Shown here in pieces: positions 37,250-45,287 of a stretch of DNA of 64,000 nt. The notes under the pieces were generated by a model, which worked only from the letters and a program-made list of their open reading frames with translations, did no database searches and was not told where the DNA came from. The translations under genes and the position numbers were made by a program. Source of the DNA: Oxydemutator sp963693105 (lineage in GTDB: Bacteria > Pseudomonadota > Gammaproteobacteria > Poriferisulfidales > Oxydemutatoraceae). The DNA lies in assembly GCA_963693105.1 (NCBI GenBank), contig OY843752.1, forward strand, positions 992,001 through 1,056,000, given 5' to 3'. The first letter of the stretch is position 1. The number at the start of each line of letters is the position of its first letter.

Positions 37250-38088
37250 AAGTGCTTTCGGTCTCCGAGCGCTTCGACGAATGTCCCGAGGAGCGGGTGA
37301 TTACGATTTCGCGCATCAAGGACGCCTCCTGCCTGTACCGCTATTTCAAGCAGTATGTCGAGCGCCCGAAAAGCGAGGCGGCGTTTGTCAGCATTGAAAC
37401 CGGCGTCGGCAGTTTTTTCCATTCCTGTGTCGAGAGCCGGTTCAGGGAGATCGTCGCGCGCGACGGCGTCATCACCGACGGCGACCGCCTCGACATCGCC
37501 GACCTGCTGCGAAATTTTCGCCTGTCCTTCCAGTGGCAGGGGCGTTTGCGCGAACCGTACAGAATCGTGCGCCGTGGCGCAGGCTTCGACGATTTCGTCT
37601 CGCGCCTTGAAACCATCGCCGCCAACTTCAACGAGTTTTTGTCGCGCCGCCTCGCCGGCTGCGAGGTGGCGGCGGTGGAAGGCGCGCTGCAAGTCCGCAC
37701 CGACACGCTGCTGATACGGGGGCGTTACGATTTGATCTCGCGCGACGCCGATGGCCGGCTGATGCTGTGGGACTGGAAAAGCGGGCGGATGCCGAAACCC
37801 GAATACCACGAGGACTATCTGAACCAGAAGGTGCAGCTCGGCATGTACGCGATCTGGATGAGATACCATTTCGACACGCCCGCCGTCGAGGGCGCCGCGG
37901 TTTTTCTGCGCGACCGCCCGCAATGCCTGTCGGAGACTTTCACGCCCGACATCGAGCGGATGGTGCTGGATTATCTGGACGAGAAAAGACAGCGCCTGAA
38001 CCGCCTCGACGAGTGGCCGCCGTCGCCGGGTCCGCTGTGCGACTGGTGCGGCTGGAAACCGGTGTGCCCGGCCTTTGACGATGGTTGA
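37246..38088 (+). CDS. PD-(D/E)XK nuclease of the RecB/Cas4 type with an Fe-S cysteine set
   Basis: The 280-residue protein has the RecB-type nuclease core: GVGSFFHSCVESRF, GRYDLISRD and the catalytic WDWKSG followed by LNQKVQLGMYAIWM (the QxxxY motif). One N-terminal cysteine (Cys29) and three near the C terminus (Cys265, Cys268, Cys274) have the spacing of the [4Fe-4S] cluster in Cas4 and AddB-type nucleases. No CRISPR array, cas1 or helicase gene is nearby, so it is a stand-alone family member of unknown role, perhaps in DNA repair. Its 3' end has been duplicated just downstream. Confidence 0.75.
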   Translation: MKVLSVSERFDECPEERVITISRIKDASCLYRYFKQYVERPKSEAAFVSIETGVGSFFHSCVESRFREIVARDGVITDGDRLDIADLLRNFRLSFQWQGRLREPYRIVRRGAGFDDFVSRLETIAANFNEFLSRRLAGCEVAAVEGALQVRTDTLLIRGRYDLISRDADGRLMLWDWKSGRMPKPEYHEDYLNQKVQLGMYAIWMRYHFDTPAVEGAAVFLRDRPQCLSETFTPDIERMVLDYLDEKRQRLNRLDEWPPSPGPLCDWCGWKPVCPAFDDG

Positions 38089-38091
38089 GCG

Positions 38092-38213
38092 CTACTTTCG
38101 CGGCCACGCCGCGAGGTAGGCGGCGACGGCGGCGCGCGGGTCGGCGGCTGCCAGCAGCCCGGACGCCGCGGCAATCAGATCCACGCCGCAGTCCAGCACC
38201 GCGCGGGCGTTGT
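38092..38213 (-). pseudogene. Relic of thiE 3' end
   Basis: This is a copy of the last 40 thiE codons (ARAVLDCGVDLIAAASGLL to AAWPRK and the stop) with no start. It lies between the intact nuclease gene and its truncated copy. It differs from the true thiE end by a couple of substitutions. Confidence 0.75.
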
Positions 38214-38490
38214 GAACCAGAAGGCGCCGCTCGGCATGTACGCGATCTGGATGAGATACCATTTCGACACGCCCGCCGTCGAGGGCGCCGCGGTTTTTCT
38301 GCGCGACCGCCCGCAATGCCTGTCGGAGACTTTCACGCCCGACATCGAGCGGATGGTGCTGGATTATCTGGACGAAAAAAGACAGCGCCTGAACCGCCTC
38401 GACGAGTGGCCGCCGTCGCCGGGTCCGCTGTGCGACTGGTGCGGCTGGTGCGGTTGGAAACTGGTGTGCCCGGCCTTTGACGATGGTTGA
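38214..38490 (+). pseudogene. Relic of nuclease 3' end with an altered cysteine motif
   Basis: This is a copy of the C-terminal 90 or so codons of the Cas4/RecB-like nuclease. It begins after the catalytic WDWKSG motif, so it cannot cut DNA. The cysteine motif reads CDWCGWCGWKLVCPAF, with a three-residue insertion against the parent. Confidence 0.75.
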
Positions 38491-38493
38491 GCG

Positions 38494-39135
38494 CTACTTT
38501 CGCGGCCACGCCGCGAGGTAGGCGGCGACGGCGGCGCGCGGGTCGGCGGCTGCCAGCAGCCCGGACGCCGCGGCGATCAGATCCACGCCGCAATCCAGCA
38601 CCGCGCGGGCGTTGTTCGGGCGAATCCCGCCGATGGCGCAAACCGGCAATGGGCAGCACCGCGCATGTTCGCGCAGCGTCCGCAGGGAGATGCGCGCGGC
38701 CTGCGGTTTGGTCGGCGACGCGAACACCGCGCCGAAGGCGACATAGTCGGCGCTCTCGCTTTGCGCGCGTGCCGCGCGCGCCGCCGAGTCGTAGCAGGAC
38801 ACGCCGATGACGGCGTCGTTTCCGAGCCGCCGCCGAGCCGCCGCCGCGCTGTCGTCGCCAGCGCCGAGGTGAACGCCGTCGGCGCCGAGCGCGTCGGCGA
38901 GGGCGATGTCGTCGTTGACAATCAGCGGCACGTTAAAGCGGCGGCAGGCGGCTTGCAGCGATTCGGCCTGTCGCCGCCTGTCGTCGCCGTGGTGTTTGCA
39001 GCGGTACTGCACCAGCGCGACGCCGGCTTCGAGCAACGGCGCGACGGCTTCGCCGGCGCCGCGCGCCGGCAACGCCGAGGCGTCGGCGATGAGGTAGAGT
39101 CCCGCAGGCACTTTTGGCGGCCTGTCTTGCGTCAT
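38494..39135 (-). CDS. thiE: Thiamine-phosphate synthase ThiE
   Basis: The 213-residue TIM-barrel enzyme couples HMP pyrophosphate and thiazole phosphate. It shows LYLIADAS, VQYRCK with the ring of phosphate ligands, IVNDDIALADALGADGVHLG, IGVSCYDS, the FASPTKPQAA loop and ICAIGGI-like VCAIGGIRPNN. Its start overlaps the thiD stop by four bases. ThiE is often fused to or next to ThiD; here they are an operon read leftward. Confidence 0.85.
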   Translation of the reverse strand: MTQDRPPKVPAGLYLIADASALPARGAGEAVAPLLEAGVALVQYRCKHHGDDRRRQAESLQAACRRFNVPLIVNDDIALADALGADGVHLGAGDDSAAAARRRLGNDAVIGVSCYDSAARAARAQSESADYVAFGAVFASPTKPQAARISLRTLREHARCCPLPVCAIGGIRPNNARAVLDCGVDLIAAASGLLAAADPRAAVAAYLAAWPRK

Positions 39136-39914
39136 GTTTCGCGCCGCCGCGGTACCGGGTTGCCGCGCCGTGGAATGGGCGCGCGCAGCAGGCAGCGGTA
39201 GGTGTAGTCGTGCGCGCGCCGCGCCGCCGCCGCCGCCGGCAAGCCGCGTGCCAGCTCGACCGCGAGCGCGCTCGACAAGGTGCAGCCGCTGCCGTGGTAG
39301 CGGTGCGCCAGGCGCTCGCAGGTGATGTCGAGCGGCGCCGCGCCGCCGTCGTAGAGGCGGTGGCGCAGCCGCCCGCCGTCTTCGGATTCGCCGGTGATCA
39401 GCACCGCGCCGCAACCGCTTTCGAGGATTCTTTCCGCCATGGCCGAAGCATCGCCTGCGCCGGCCGCGAGGCGCGCGGCCTCCGCCAGATTCGGCGTGGC
39501 GACGGTGGCGAGCGGCAGCAGGCGCGCGATGATTTGCGCCGTCGCCGCCTCGTCGCAGAACACGTAGCCGCCGCCGGCGGCGAGCACCGGGTCGAGCACG
39601 ACGGGCGTGCCCGGCAGCGCCGCCAGCGCGTCGGCGACGGCGTCGGCGATTTGCGCCGTCGGCGTCAGGCCGATTTTGACGGCGGCGATGGTTTCGGTCG
39701 CGGCCAGCCCGGTGATTCGGCGGCGCACAACGTCGGCGTCGCCGGCTTCGCAGGAGTGCGCGTTGACGCTGTCTTGTCTGGTATAGCAGGTGACGGCCGC
39801 GCGCGCGCGCGCGCCGAGGGCGGTGATGGTCTCGATGTCGGCGTGCGCGCCGGCGCCGCCGCCGGGGTCGAGGCCGGAAACGGCGAGTATGGTCGGATGC
39901 GCGCGGGTGTTCAT
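39132..39914 (-). CDS. thiD: Hydroxymethylpyrimidine (phosphate) kinase ThiD
   Basis: The 260-residue ribokinase-fold kinase phosphorylates HMP and HMP-P in thiamine synthesis. It has SGLDPGGGAGAHADIETI near the N terminus, VLDPVLAAGGG, ATPNLAEA and the catalytic GSGCTLSSALAVELARG. I placed the start at the ATG at 39914. An in-frame start 16 codons upstream is possible but would overlap the promoter region shared with rubredoxin. It is co-transcribed with thiE. Confidence 0.85.
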   Translation of the reverse strand: MNTRAHPTILAVSGLDPGGGAGAHADIETITALGARARAAVTCYTRQDSVNAHSCEAGDADVVRRRITGLAATETIAAVKIGLTPTAQIADAVADALAALPGTPVVLDPVLAAGGGYVFCDEAATAQIIARLLPLATVATPNLAEAARLAAGAGDASAMAERILESGCGAVLITGESEDGGRLRHRLYDGGAAPLDITCERLAHRYHGSGCTLSSALAVELARGLPAAAAARRAHDYTYRCLLRAPIPRRGNPVPRRRET

Positions 39915-39964
39915 CGGAGTCGGGCTATAATAGCAAGGCGGGCGGCATCTACCCGCGCTCATTG
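39915..39964. promoter_or_regulatory. Divergent thiD / rubredoxin promoter region
   Basis: The 50-bp gap contains CTATAATAG at 39925-39933. It reads TATAAT rightward (39926-39931) and TATTAT leftward, so it may serve either gene. No good -35 box is evident for either direction. No thiamine riboswitch (THI box) is visible. Confidence 0.35.
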
Positions 39965-40138
39965 ATGGAATACAAGAAATACATTTGCGTCGTTTGCGGC
40001 CATCTCTACGACGAGGAAAAAGGCGAGCCGGAAGACGGCATCGCGCCCGGCACGCGCTGGGAAGACATCCCGTGGAACTGGGTCTGCCCGGAGTGCGGCG
40101 CCGCCAAGTCCGACTTCGACCTGTTCGAGGGGGAGTGA
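39965..40138 (+). CDS. Rubredoxin
   Basis: A 57-residue iron protein with two Cys pairs, YICVVCGHLYD and WVCPECGAAKSDF, which hold a single Fe(SCys)4 centre, and the typical acidic middle (EPEDGIAPGTRWEDIP). It is a small cytoplasmic one-electron carrier. It is followed six bases later by the PfkB-family kinase gene. A rubrerythrin lies at 57 kb and a rubredoxin-like zinc ribbon is in LapB; neither is linked to it here. Confidence 0.92.
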   Translation: MEYKKYICVVCGHLYDEEKGEPEDGIAPGTRWEDIPWNWVCPECGAAKSDFDLFEGE

Positions 40139-40144
40139 GCGGCG

Positions 40145-41077
40145 ATGTCGGTTCTGGTTTGCGGCTCCGTCGCCTTCGACAACATCATGGTTTTTGAGGA
40201 TCGTTTCCAAAACCACATTTTGCCGGACCGTCTGCATATTCTGAACATCTCCTTTCTGGTGCCGAAGATGCGCCAGCAATTCGGCGGCTGCGCCGGCAAC
40301 ATCGCGTACAGTCTTTCGCTGCTCGGCTGCGACGCGCACCCGATGGCCACGGTCGGCAAGGACTTCGGCGACTACGCCGGCTGGATGGACGACCACGGCG
40401 TCAGCCGCAAGCACCTGATGACGATAGACGGGGAATTCACCGCGTGCGCTTTCATCATCACCGACCTCGACGACAACCAGATTACCGCTTTCCATCCGGG
40501 CGCGATGAGCGAATGCCACCGCAACCGCGTCCCCGCCGACGCCGGCATCCGCTTCGGCCTGGTCTCGCCGGAGGGACGCGACGGCATGTTGCAGCACGCG
40601 CGGCAGTTCTCCGAGGCGGGGATTCCGTTTCTGTTCGACCCGGGGCAGGGCACGACGATGTTCACCCCGGAGGAACTGGCTGATTTTATCGAGCGCGCCG
40701 AATGGCTCGCGTGCAACGATTACGAGGCGCAGGTCATCGGCGAGCGCACTGGCTGGACGACGGCGCAGCTGGCGGAGCGGGTGCGCGCGCTGGTGGTGAC
40801 GCGCGGCGGCGCCGGTTCCAGCCTCTATGTGGACGGCAAGGTGCATGAAATTCCGGTGGCGCACGTCGCCGAAGTGAAGGACCCGACCGGTTGCGGCGAC
40901 GCCTACCGCGCCGGATTGATTTACGGTCTCGTCCATGAGCTGGACTGGGAGACGACCGGCCGCGTCGCCTCGCTGATGGGCGCCATCAAGGTCGAGTGTT
41001 CCGGCGGCCAGGGGCACCGCTTCTCGAAGGACGAACTCGAGACGCGCTTCGAGGAGAACTTCGGCTACCGCCTGTAG
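40145..41077 (+). CDS. PfkB-family carbohydrate/adenosine kinase
   Basis: The 310-residue ribokinase-fold protein has the N-terminal GSVAFDNIM, the FGGCAGNIAYSLSLLG substrate-binding region, and the C-terminal signature DPTGCGDAYRAGLIYG with the catalytic aspartate and anion hole. The pattern is closest to proteins annotated as bacterial adenosine kinase in proteobacteria. Sugar specificity cannot be settled by eye. It follows rubredoxin by six bases. Confidence 0.8.
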   Translation: MSVLVCGSVAFDNIMVFEDRFQNHILPDRLHILNISFLVPKMRQQFGGCAGNIAYSLSLLGCDAHPMATVGKDFGDYAGWMDDHGVSRKHLMTIDGEFTACAFIITDLDDNQITAFHPGAMSECHRNRVPADAGIRFGLVSPEGRDGMLQHARQFSEAGIPFLFDPGQGTTMFTPEELADFIERAEWLACNDYEAQVIGERTGWTTAQLAERVRALVVTRGGAGSSLYVDGKVHEIPVAHVAEVKDPTGCGDAYRAGLIYGLVHELDWETTGRVASLMGAIKVECSGGQGHRFSKDELETRFEENFGYRL

Positions 41078-41086
41078 CCCGCCGCC

Positions 41087-41773
41087 TCAGGCCGCGTCGT
41101 CCGGCGGCAGGGCATCGTCGCCTCCGAGCGACAACGTCGGCCAGCCGCGCCGCGCCGCGTGGCGCAGCAGCGCCTCGTCGCCGTGAACCACGACCGGCTT
41201 GTCGGCCCATTCCAGCATCGGCAGGTCGTTGATCGAGTCGCTGTAAAACCAGCTTTGGCGGCAGTCGGGACGGTGCCGTCCAAGCCAGTTTTGGAGGCAT
41301 TGCAGTTTGCCTTCGCCAAAGCACGGCACGCCGGCGACCTCTCCGCTGAAGCGCGCGCCGATGATTTCGGGCCGCGTGGCGATGATGTCGTCGGCGCCGA
41401 GCATCCGCGCAATCGGCTCGGTCACGAAAAGATTGGTCGCGGTCAGAATCAGCGCGAGGTCGCCGCGCTTTTTGTGTTGCTCGATCAACGCGCGCGCCTG
41501 CGGCGCGACGATGGGCTCGATTTTCTCGCCGAGGAAACGGCGGCGCCATTCGAGCAGCAGGCTCATGTCGTTCTCCGCCAGCGGCTTCAGCGCAAAACGC
41601 AGGTACTCGTGGATGTCGAGCCGTCCGGCCCGGTAGTCGCGGTAGAATTCGAGGTTGCGTTCCTCGAACTGCGCGCGCTCGACCGCGCCGATGTCGCACA
41701 GGAATTGTCCCCACAGGTAATCGCTGTCGCCTTCAAGAAGCGTGTGGTCGAGATCAAACAGTGCGAGTTCCAT
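41087..41773 (-). CDS. HAD-superfamily IB phosphatase (SerB-like)
   Basis: The 228-residue protein has the HAD motifs in order: FDLDHTLLEGDSD (motif I with both catalytic aspartates), LILTATN (motif II), GEGKLQCL with the motif III lysine, and YSDSINDLPML (motif IV). This is the HAD-IB group that includes phosphoserine phosphatase and related small-molecule phosphatases. I set the start at the ATG at 41773. The frame extends 36 codons further upstream without good sequence. It converges on the PfkB-family gene and diverges from the glycosyltransferase-like gene. Confidence 0.82.
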   Translation of the reverse strand: MELALFDLDHTLLEGDSDYLWGQFLCDIGAVERAQFEERNLEFYRDYRAGRLDIHEYLRFALKPLAENDMSLLLEWRRRFLGEKIEPIVAPQARALIEQHKKRGDLALILTATNLFVTEPIARMLGADDIIATRPEIIGARFSGEVAGVPCFGEGKLQCLQNWLGRHRPDCRQSWFYSDSINDLPMLEWADKPVVVHGDEALLRHAARRGWPTLSLGGDDALPPDDAA

Positions 41774-41844
41774 GGCGGCGGCCTGGTGCGGTGGCGGGGG
41801 ACCGGACAGGACGGCATTATACCGGCGGTATATAATTCCGGGGC
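41774..41844. promoter_or_regulatory. Divergent promoter region, HAD phosphatase / glycosyltransferase
   Basis: The 71-bp gap holds a TATAAT on the plus strand (41831-41836) and a TATAAT on the minus strand (41821-41816), 9 bp apart in a TATACCGGCGGTATA setting that is itself palindromic. Neither has a clear -35 box at the normal spacing. A dimeric regulator could bind the palindrome. Confidence 0.4.
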
Positions 41845-42837
41845 ATGTCCCCCGCCGCTTTTCATTTCGACCCGCAGACACTGGATACGCAGACCAGGAC
41901 CGACGGCGTCAGCGCCTTGCTGAGGGTGCGCGACGGCGCCCGTTTCCTGCGGGCGGGGCTGGAGTCGTGCATTGATATTTTTGACGAAATGGTCGCGGTT
42001 TATCACCAGTGCAGCGATGAGACGCCGCAAATCCTGCATGATTTTGCAAAACTTCATCCCGGCCGGATGAAAGTTTATGAATACCCGCACGAGGTGGTGC
42101 CGCCGAACACCGCGGGGCATCAGAAAGAGGGCGCCGGGTCGGTGCACACCATCGCCGCCCTGTGCAATTACGCGTTGTCGAAGACGACGCGGCGCGTCGC
42201 CATAAAGCACGACGCCGACCACGTTTATATCCGCCCCAACCTGGCGAGGGCCGTCGCCGCCGTGCGCCGCTGTTGCCGTGGTTTTGTTGATGCCTCCGGC
42301 GTCAATCTGGCGCGGCTTCCGGGCGGCGAATTGGGAGTGGCGCGGCAAAATCCGGTTTGCGGGGTCGGCGATTACGGGTTTTTCCCGGTCTCGAAAGACA
42401 CTTATTTTGTCCACAACGAGCGCCATGAACACTTGCATACCGGCGCTTTGCCGCCGCACCGCCGCCACGCCGGCTTCTTGTTCTGGCACATGAAACTGCT
42501 GCTGAAAAACTACGGGCTGCGTGAATACCGCTGGCGCTACGAGAACAATCTGGCCGAACTGCGCCGCCGGGTCGCCGCCATCGAAGAGAGTCTCGAGGTG
42601 ATGCCGCTGGAGAAGTTCATTCACCGCTTCGGCGGCGCCGGCAGCCTGTTCATTGACCAACACGTGAACCACCCGCTGTTTCGCGACCGCCGGACGAGAC
42701 CGCTGGCGTGGCATGGCGCCCGGTTTTTGCACCGGGCCGGGGTTCTCAAGCGCCTGCCCGTTCCGCTGTTGTGGTCCTTCGCGCTGGAGCGAGACCTGCG
42801 CGGAGCGCCCCTGCCCGAAGACGACGGCGCCCGATGA
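41845..42837 (+). CDS. Glycosyltransferase-like protein (GT-A type, tentative)
   Basis: The 330-residue protein begins with a pattern seen in family 2 transferases: SALLRVRDGARFLRAGLESCIDIFDEMVAVYH. A DxD-type metal motif (KHDADHVYIRP, about residues 122-131) follows at the expected place. The rest is not familiar to me, and there is no membrane helix. The stop overlaps the ATG of a low-molecular-weight phosphatase homologue, so the two proteins probably act together, perhaps in surface polysaccharide synthesis where such phosphatases regulate tyrosine kinases. No Wzx, Wzy or Wzc gene is present here. Confidence 0.55.
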   Translation: MSPAAFHFDPQTLDTQTRTDGVSALLRVRDGARFLRAGLESCIDIFDEMVAVYHQCSDETPQILHDFAKLHPGRMKVYEYPHEVVPPNTAGHQKEGAGSVHTIAALCNYALSKTTRRVAIKHDADHVYIRPNLARAVAAVRRCCRGFVDASGVNLARLPGGELGVARQNPVCGVGDYGFFPVSKDTYFVHNERHEHLHTGALPPHRRHAGFLFWHMKLLLKNYGLREYRWRYENNLAELRRRVAAIEESLEVMPLEKFIHRFGGAGSLFIDQHVNHPLFRDRRTRPLAWHGARFLHRAGVLKRLPVPLLWSFALERDLRGAPLPEDDGAR

Positions 42838-43304
42838 CCGCCTCGGTTTTGTTCGTGTGCTCGTTGAATCAGTGCCGGTCGGTGGCCGCGCATGGCGTGT
42901 TTCGCTATATCCTGCGCGAAACCGGGCTGGACGCCGAGGTGGATTCGGCGGGCGTCGGGGGTTTTGCCGGCGCGCCGCCCGACCCGCTGGTTTGCCGCGC
43001 CGCCGCGATGCGCGGCTACGATCTGTCGGGAATACGCTCCCAACCGCTGGCGGCGGCGGTGGACTTCGATTATCTTGTGGCGATGGACTCGTCGCATTTG
43101 CCGCCGCTGCGCGAGCGTTGCGCGCCGGACGCCGACGTCCGTCTGCTGATGGAGTACTCCGGTTACTTCGACGAGACCGAGGTCGCGGTGCCGCCCGCGC
43201 ACGAAGGGGTGGACGGTTGTTTGCGAATGTTCGACCGCATCGAGGACGCCTGCCTCGGTTTGTGGCGCCACCTCGACGGATTATGCGGCGGGCGCGGGAC
43301 ATGA
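42834..43304 (+). CDS. Low-molecular-weight protein tyrosine phosphatase homologue
   Basis: The 156-residue protein starts at the ATG at 42834 (ATGA overlap). Its N-terminal loop FVCSLNQCRSVAA fits the C-x5-R phosphate-binding signature of the family, followed by VDSAGVGGF. The general-acid aspartate of the usual DPY/DP loop is not found; the matching place reads VAVPPAHEG. The protein could therefore be a weak or altered enzyme, or an arsenate-reductase-like relative. Its stop overlaps the hisC ATG. Confidence 0.7.
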   Translation: MTASVLFVCSLNQCRSVAAHGVFRYILRETGLDAEVDSAGVGGFAGAPPDPLVCRAAAMRGYDLSGIRSQPLAAAVDFDYLVAMDSSHLPPLRERCAPDADVRLLMEYSGYFDETEVAVPPAHEGVDGCLRMFDRIEDACLGLWRHLDGLCGGRGT

Positions 43305-44437
43305 ACGTCGCGGCTTTCGATCCGCTCGACTGTTGCCGTGCCGGAATCTCCGGTCTGGCGCCGTACCAGCCGGGCAAGCCGCCGCAACAGCTCGAACGCG
43401 AACTCGGCGTGCGCGACGCCGTCAAACTGGCTTCGAACGAGAACCTGCGGGGTCCGTCGCCGAAGGTGGCGGCGGCGCTGCGACAGGCGCTGGGAGAAAT
43501 CCACTTTTATCCCGACGGCGGCGGCCATGAATTGAAGGCGCTGCTGGCCGCGCACCACGGCGTCGCGCCCGGCCAGGTCACGCTCGGCAACGGCTCCAAC
43601 GAACTGCTCGAACTCGCCGGGCGCTGTTTTCTCGGCCCCGGCGCCGCCGCGGTTTACTCGCGCCACGCCTTCGCGGTTTATGCGCTGGTGGTGCAGGCGT
43701 CCGGCGCCGAGGCGCGCGTGGCGCCGCCGCTGCCGGCGTCGGACGCGATGCCCTTCGGCCACGATCTGGAGGCGATGCTCGGGCGGGTGAACGACGCCAC
43801 CGCCGTTGTTTTCATCGCCAACCCGAACAACCCGACCGGCACCTGGGCGGGGCAGGACGCGCTGCGCGGTTTTCTGCGGCGGCTTCCGCGCCGGGTCGTC
43901 GCCGTCGTGGACCAGGCGTACGGCGACTACGCGGCGCACGCAGACTGTGCCGACGCCGCCGCCTGGCTCGATGAATTTCCGAACCTGATTGTGACGCACA
44001 CTTTTTCCAAGATTTTTGCGCTGGCCGGCCTGCGCATCGGCTACGCGCTGTCGTCGCCGGCGATGGCGGATTTGCTGAACCGGCTGCGCCAGCCGTTCAA
44101 CGTCAACGCGCCGGCGCAGTGCGCGGCGGCGGCGGCGCTCGGCGACCGCCGCCATGTTGACGAGAGCGTCCGCGCCAACGCCGCCGGCCTGGCGCGGCTG
44201 CGCGAGGGCTGCGCGCGGTTCGGTGTTTCCGGCCTGCCGTCGGCGGCGAATTTTCTGTGCATCGAGGTCGGCGGCGAGGCGCGGCGTATCTACGAGGAAT
44301 TGCTCGCGCGCGGCGTCATCGTGCGTCCGCTGACGAACTATGAGCTGCCCGGTCATCTGCGGGTGACGGTCGGGCTGCCCGAACACACCGAGCGTTTTCT
44401 CGACGCTTTCGCCGGTGTCGCCAAAGCGGGGGCGTGA
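43301..44437 (+). CDS. hisC: Histidinol-phosphate/aromatic aminotransferase HisC
   Basis: The 378-residue class I/II aminotransferase has KLASNENLRGPSP, the GNGSNELLEL phosphate loop, NPNNPTGTW, and the PLP-lysine site HTFSKIFALAGLRIGYA. It follows the HisC2 pattern and precedes tyrA and aroA, as in Pseudomonas. This placement suggests aromatic amino acid transamination as well as histidinol phosphate use. The ATG overlaps the phosphatase stop. Confidence 0.9.
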   Translation: MNVAAFDPLDCCRAGISGLAPYQPGKPPQQLERELGVRDAVKLASNENLRGPSPKVAAALRQALGEIHFYPDGGGHELKALLAAHHGVAPGQVTLGNGSNELLELAGRCFLGPGAAAVYSRHAFAVYALVVQASGAEARVAPPLPASDAMPFGHDLEAMLGRVNDATAVVFIANPNNPTGTWAGQDALRGFLRRLPRRVVAVVDQAYGDYAAHADCADAAAWLDEFPNLIVTHTFSKIFALAGLRIGYALSSPAMADLLNRLRQPFNVNAPAQCAAAAALGDRRHVDESVRANAAGLARLREGCARFGVSGLPSAANFLCIEVGGEARRIYEELLARGVIVRPLTNYELPGHLRVTVGLPEHTERFLDAFAGVAKAGA

Positions 44438-44438
44438 C

Positions 44439-45287
44439 GTGGCGCGGACGGTGGCGGTCGTCGGAACCGGCCTGATCGGGACTTCGCTGGCGCTCGCGCT
44501 CAAGCGCCGCGACCCGGCGTTGCGGGTGACCGGCTTCGATGCCGACGCCGCGCGCGCCGCGCGCGCCCTCGAACTCGGCGCGCTGGATTCGTGCGCGCCC
44601 TCGCCGGCCCGGCTCGACGGCTGCGAAGTCATCGTGCTGGCGGTTCCGGTCGGCGCGATGCGCGAGGCGCTGGCGGCGCTGGCGCCGCTTGCCGGCGGCG
44701 CGGTCGTCACCGATGTCGGCAGCGTCAAGGCCGCGGTGGCGCGGGACGCGCGCGCAGCGCTCGGCGCGGCGGCGGCGCATTTCGTGCCGGGACATCCGAT
44801 TGCCGGCGCCGAGAACAGCGGCCCGGAGGCGGCGTCGGCGGCGCTCTTCGACGGCTGCCGCGTCATACTGACGCCCGGCGCAGACACCGACGGCGATGCG
44901 CTCGGCAAGATCGCGGCGTTGTGGCGCGCCGCCGGCGCCGGCGAAGTCATGGAAATGGACGCCGACGAGCATGACCGCGTTTTCGCCTGTGCAAGCCATC
45001 TGCCGCATGCCGTCGCCTACGCGCTCATCGGCGGCCTGCTGTCGCGTGACGACGCCGATGCGGTTTTTGATTATGCGGCGGGCGGCCTGCGTGATTTCAC
45101 GCGCGTCGCGGCCAGCGACCCGGTGATGTGGCGCGACATTTTCCTCGCCAACGCCGGGCGTGTGATCGAGGCGCTGGACGATTTCAGCGGCGGCGTCGGG
45201 CGCTTGCGCGAGTGCATCGAGCGCGGCGACGGCGAGGCGCTGCGCGGGTTGCTCGAAGAAATCGCATCGCGGCGGCGCGATGGTTGA
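44439..45287 (+). CDS. tyrA: Prephenate dehydrogenase TyrA
   Basis: The 282-residue NAD(P)-dependent enzyme begins at a GTG just after the hisC stop. It has the nucleotide loop VVGTGLIGTSLALAL, the VTDVGSVK segment, GHPIAGAENSGPEAA and the helical C-terminal dimer domain with ACASHLPHAVAYAL. It oxidises prephenate or arogenate on the way to tyrosine. No fused chorismate mutase or EPSP synthase domain is present; aroA follows as a separate gene with an 8-bp overlap. Confidence 0.88.
   Translation: MARTVAVVGTGLIGTSLALALKRRDPALRVTGFDADAARAARALELGALDSCAPSPARLDGCEVIVLAVPVGAMREALAALAPLAGGAVVTDVGSVKAAVARDARAALGAAAAHFVPGHPIAGAENSGPEAASAALFDGCRVILTPGADTDGDALGKIAALWRAAGAGEVMEMDADEHDRVFACASHLPHAVAYALIGGLLSRDDADAVFDYAAGGLRDFTRVAASDPVMWRDIFLANAGRVIEALDDFSGGVGRLRECIERGDGEALRGLLEEIASRRRDG

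Larger units (their letters stand above)
37821..38615. repeat. Duplicated convergent nuclease/thiE gene-end junction
   Basis: A block of about 393 bp is present twice in tandem. Each copy carries the last 90 or so codons of the nuclease on the plus strand and the last 40 codons of thiE on the minus strand. The anchor GAACCAGAAG occurs at 37821 and 38214. The nuclease stop codons are 402 bp apart because copy two gained 9 bp, which add an extra CGW to the cysteine motif. The intact nuclease uses copy one and the intact thiE uses copy two. Confidence 0.85.

Noticed and set aside
37246..38490. Possible CRISPR-Cas locus because of the Cas4-like nuclease
   Set aside because: No repeat-spacer array, cas1, cas2 or effector gene is visible anywhere in the window. 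The nearby repeats are a single gene-end duplication.
39915..39964. Thiamine riboswitch upstream of thiD
   Set aside because: The leader is only about 50 bp and does not contain the conserved CTGAGA core of THI boxes.
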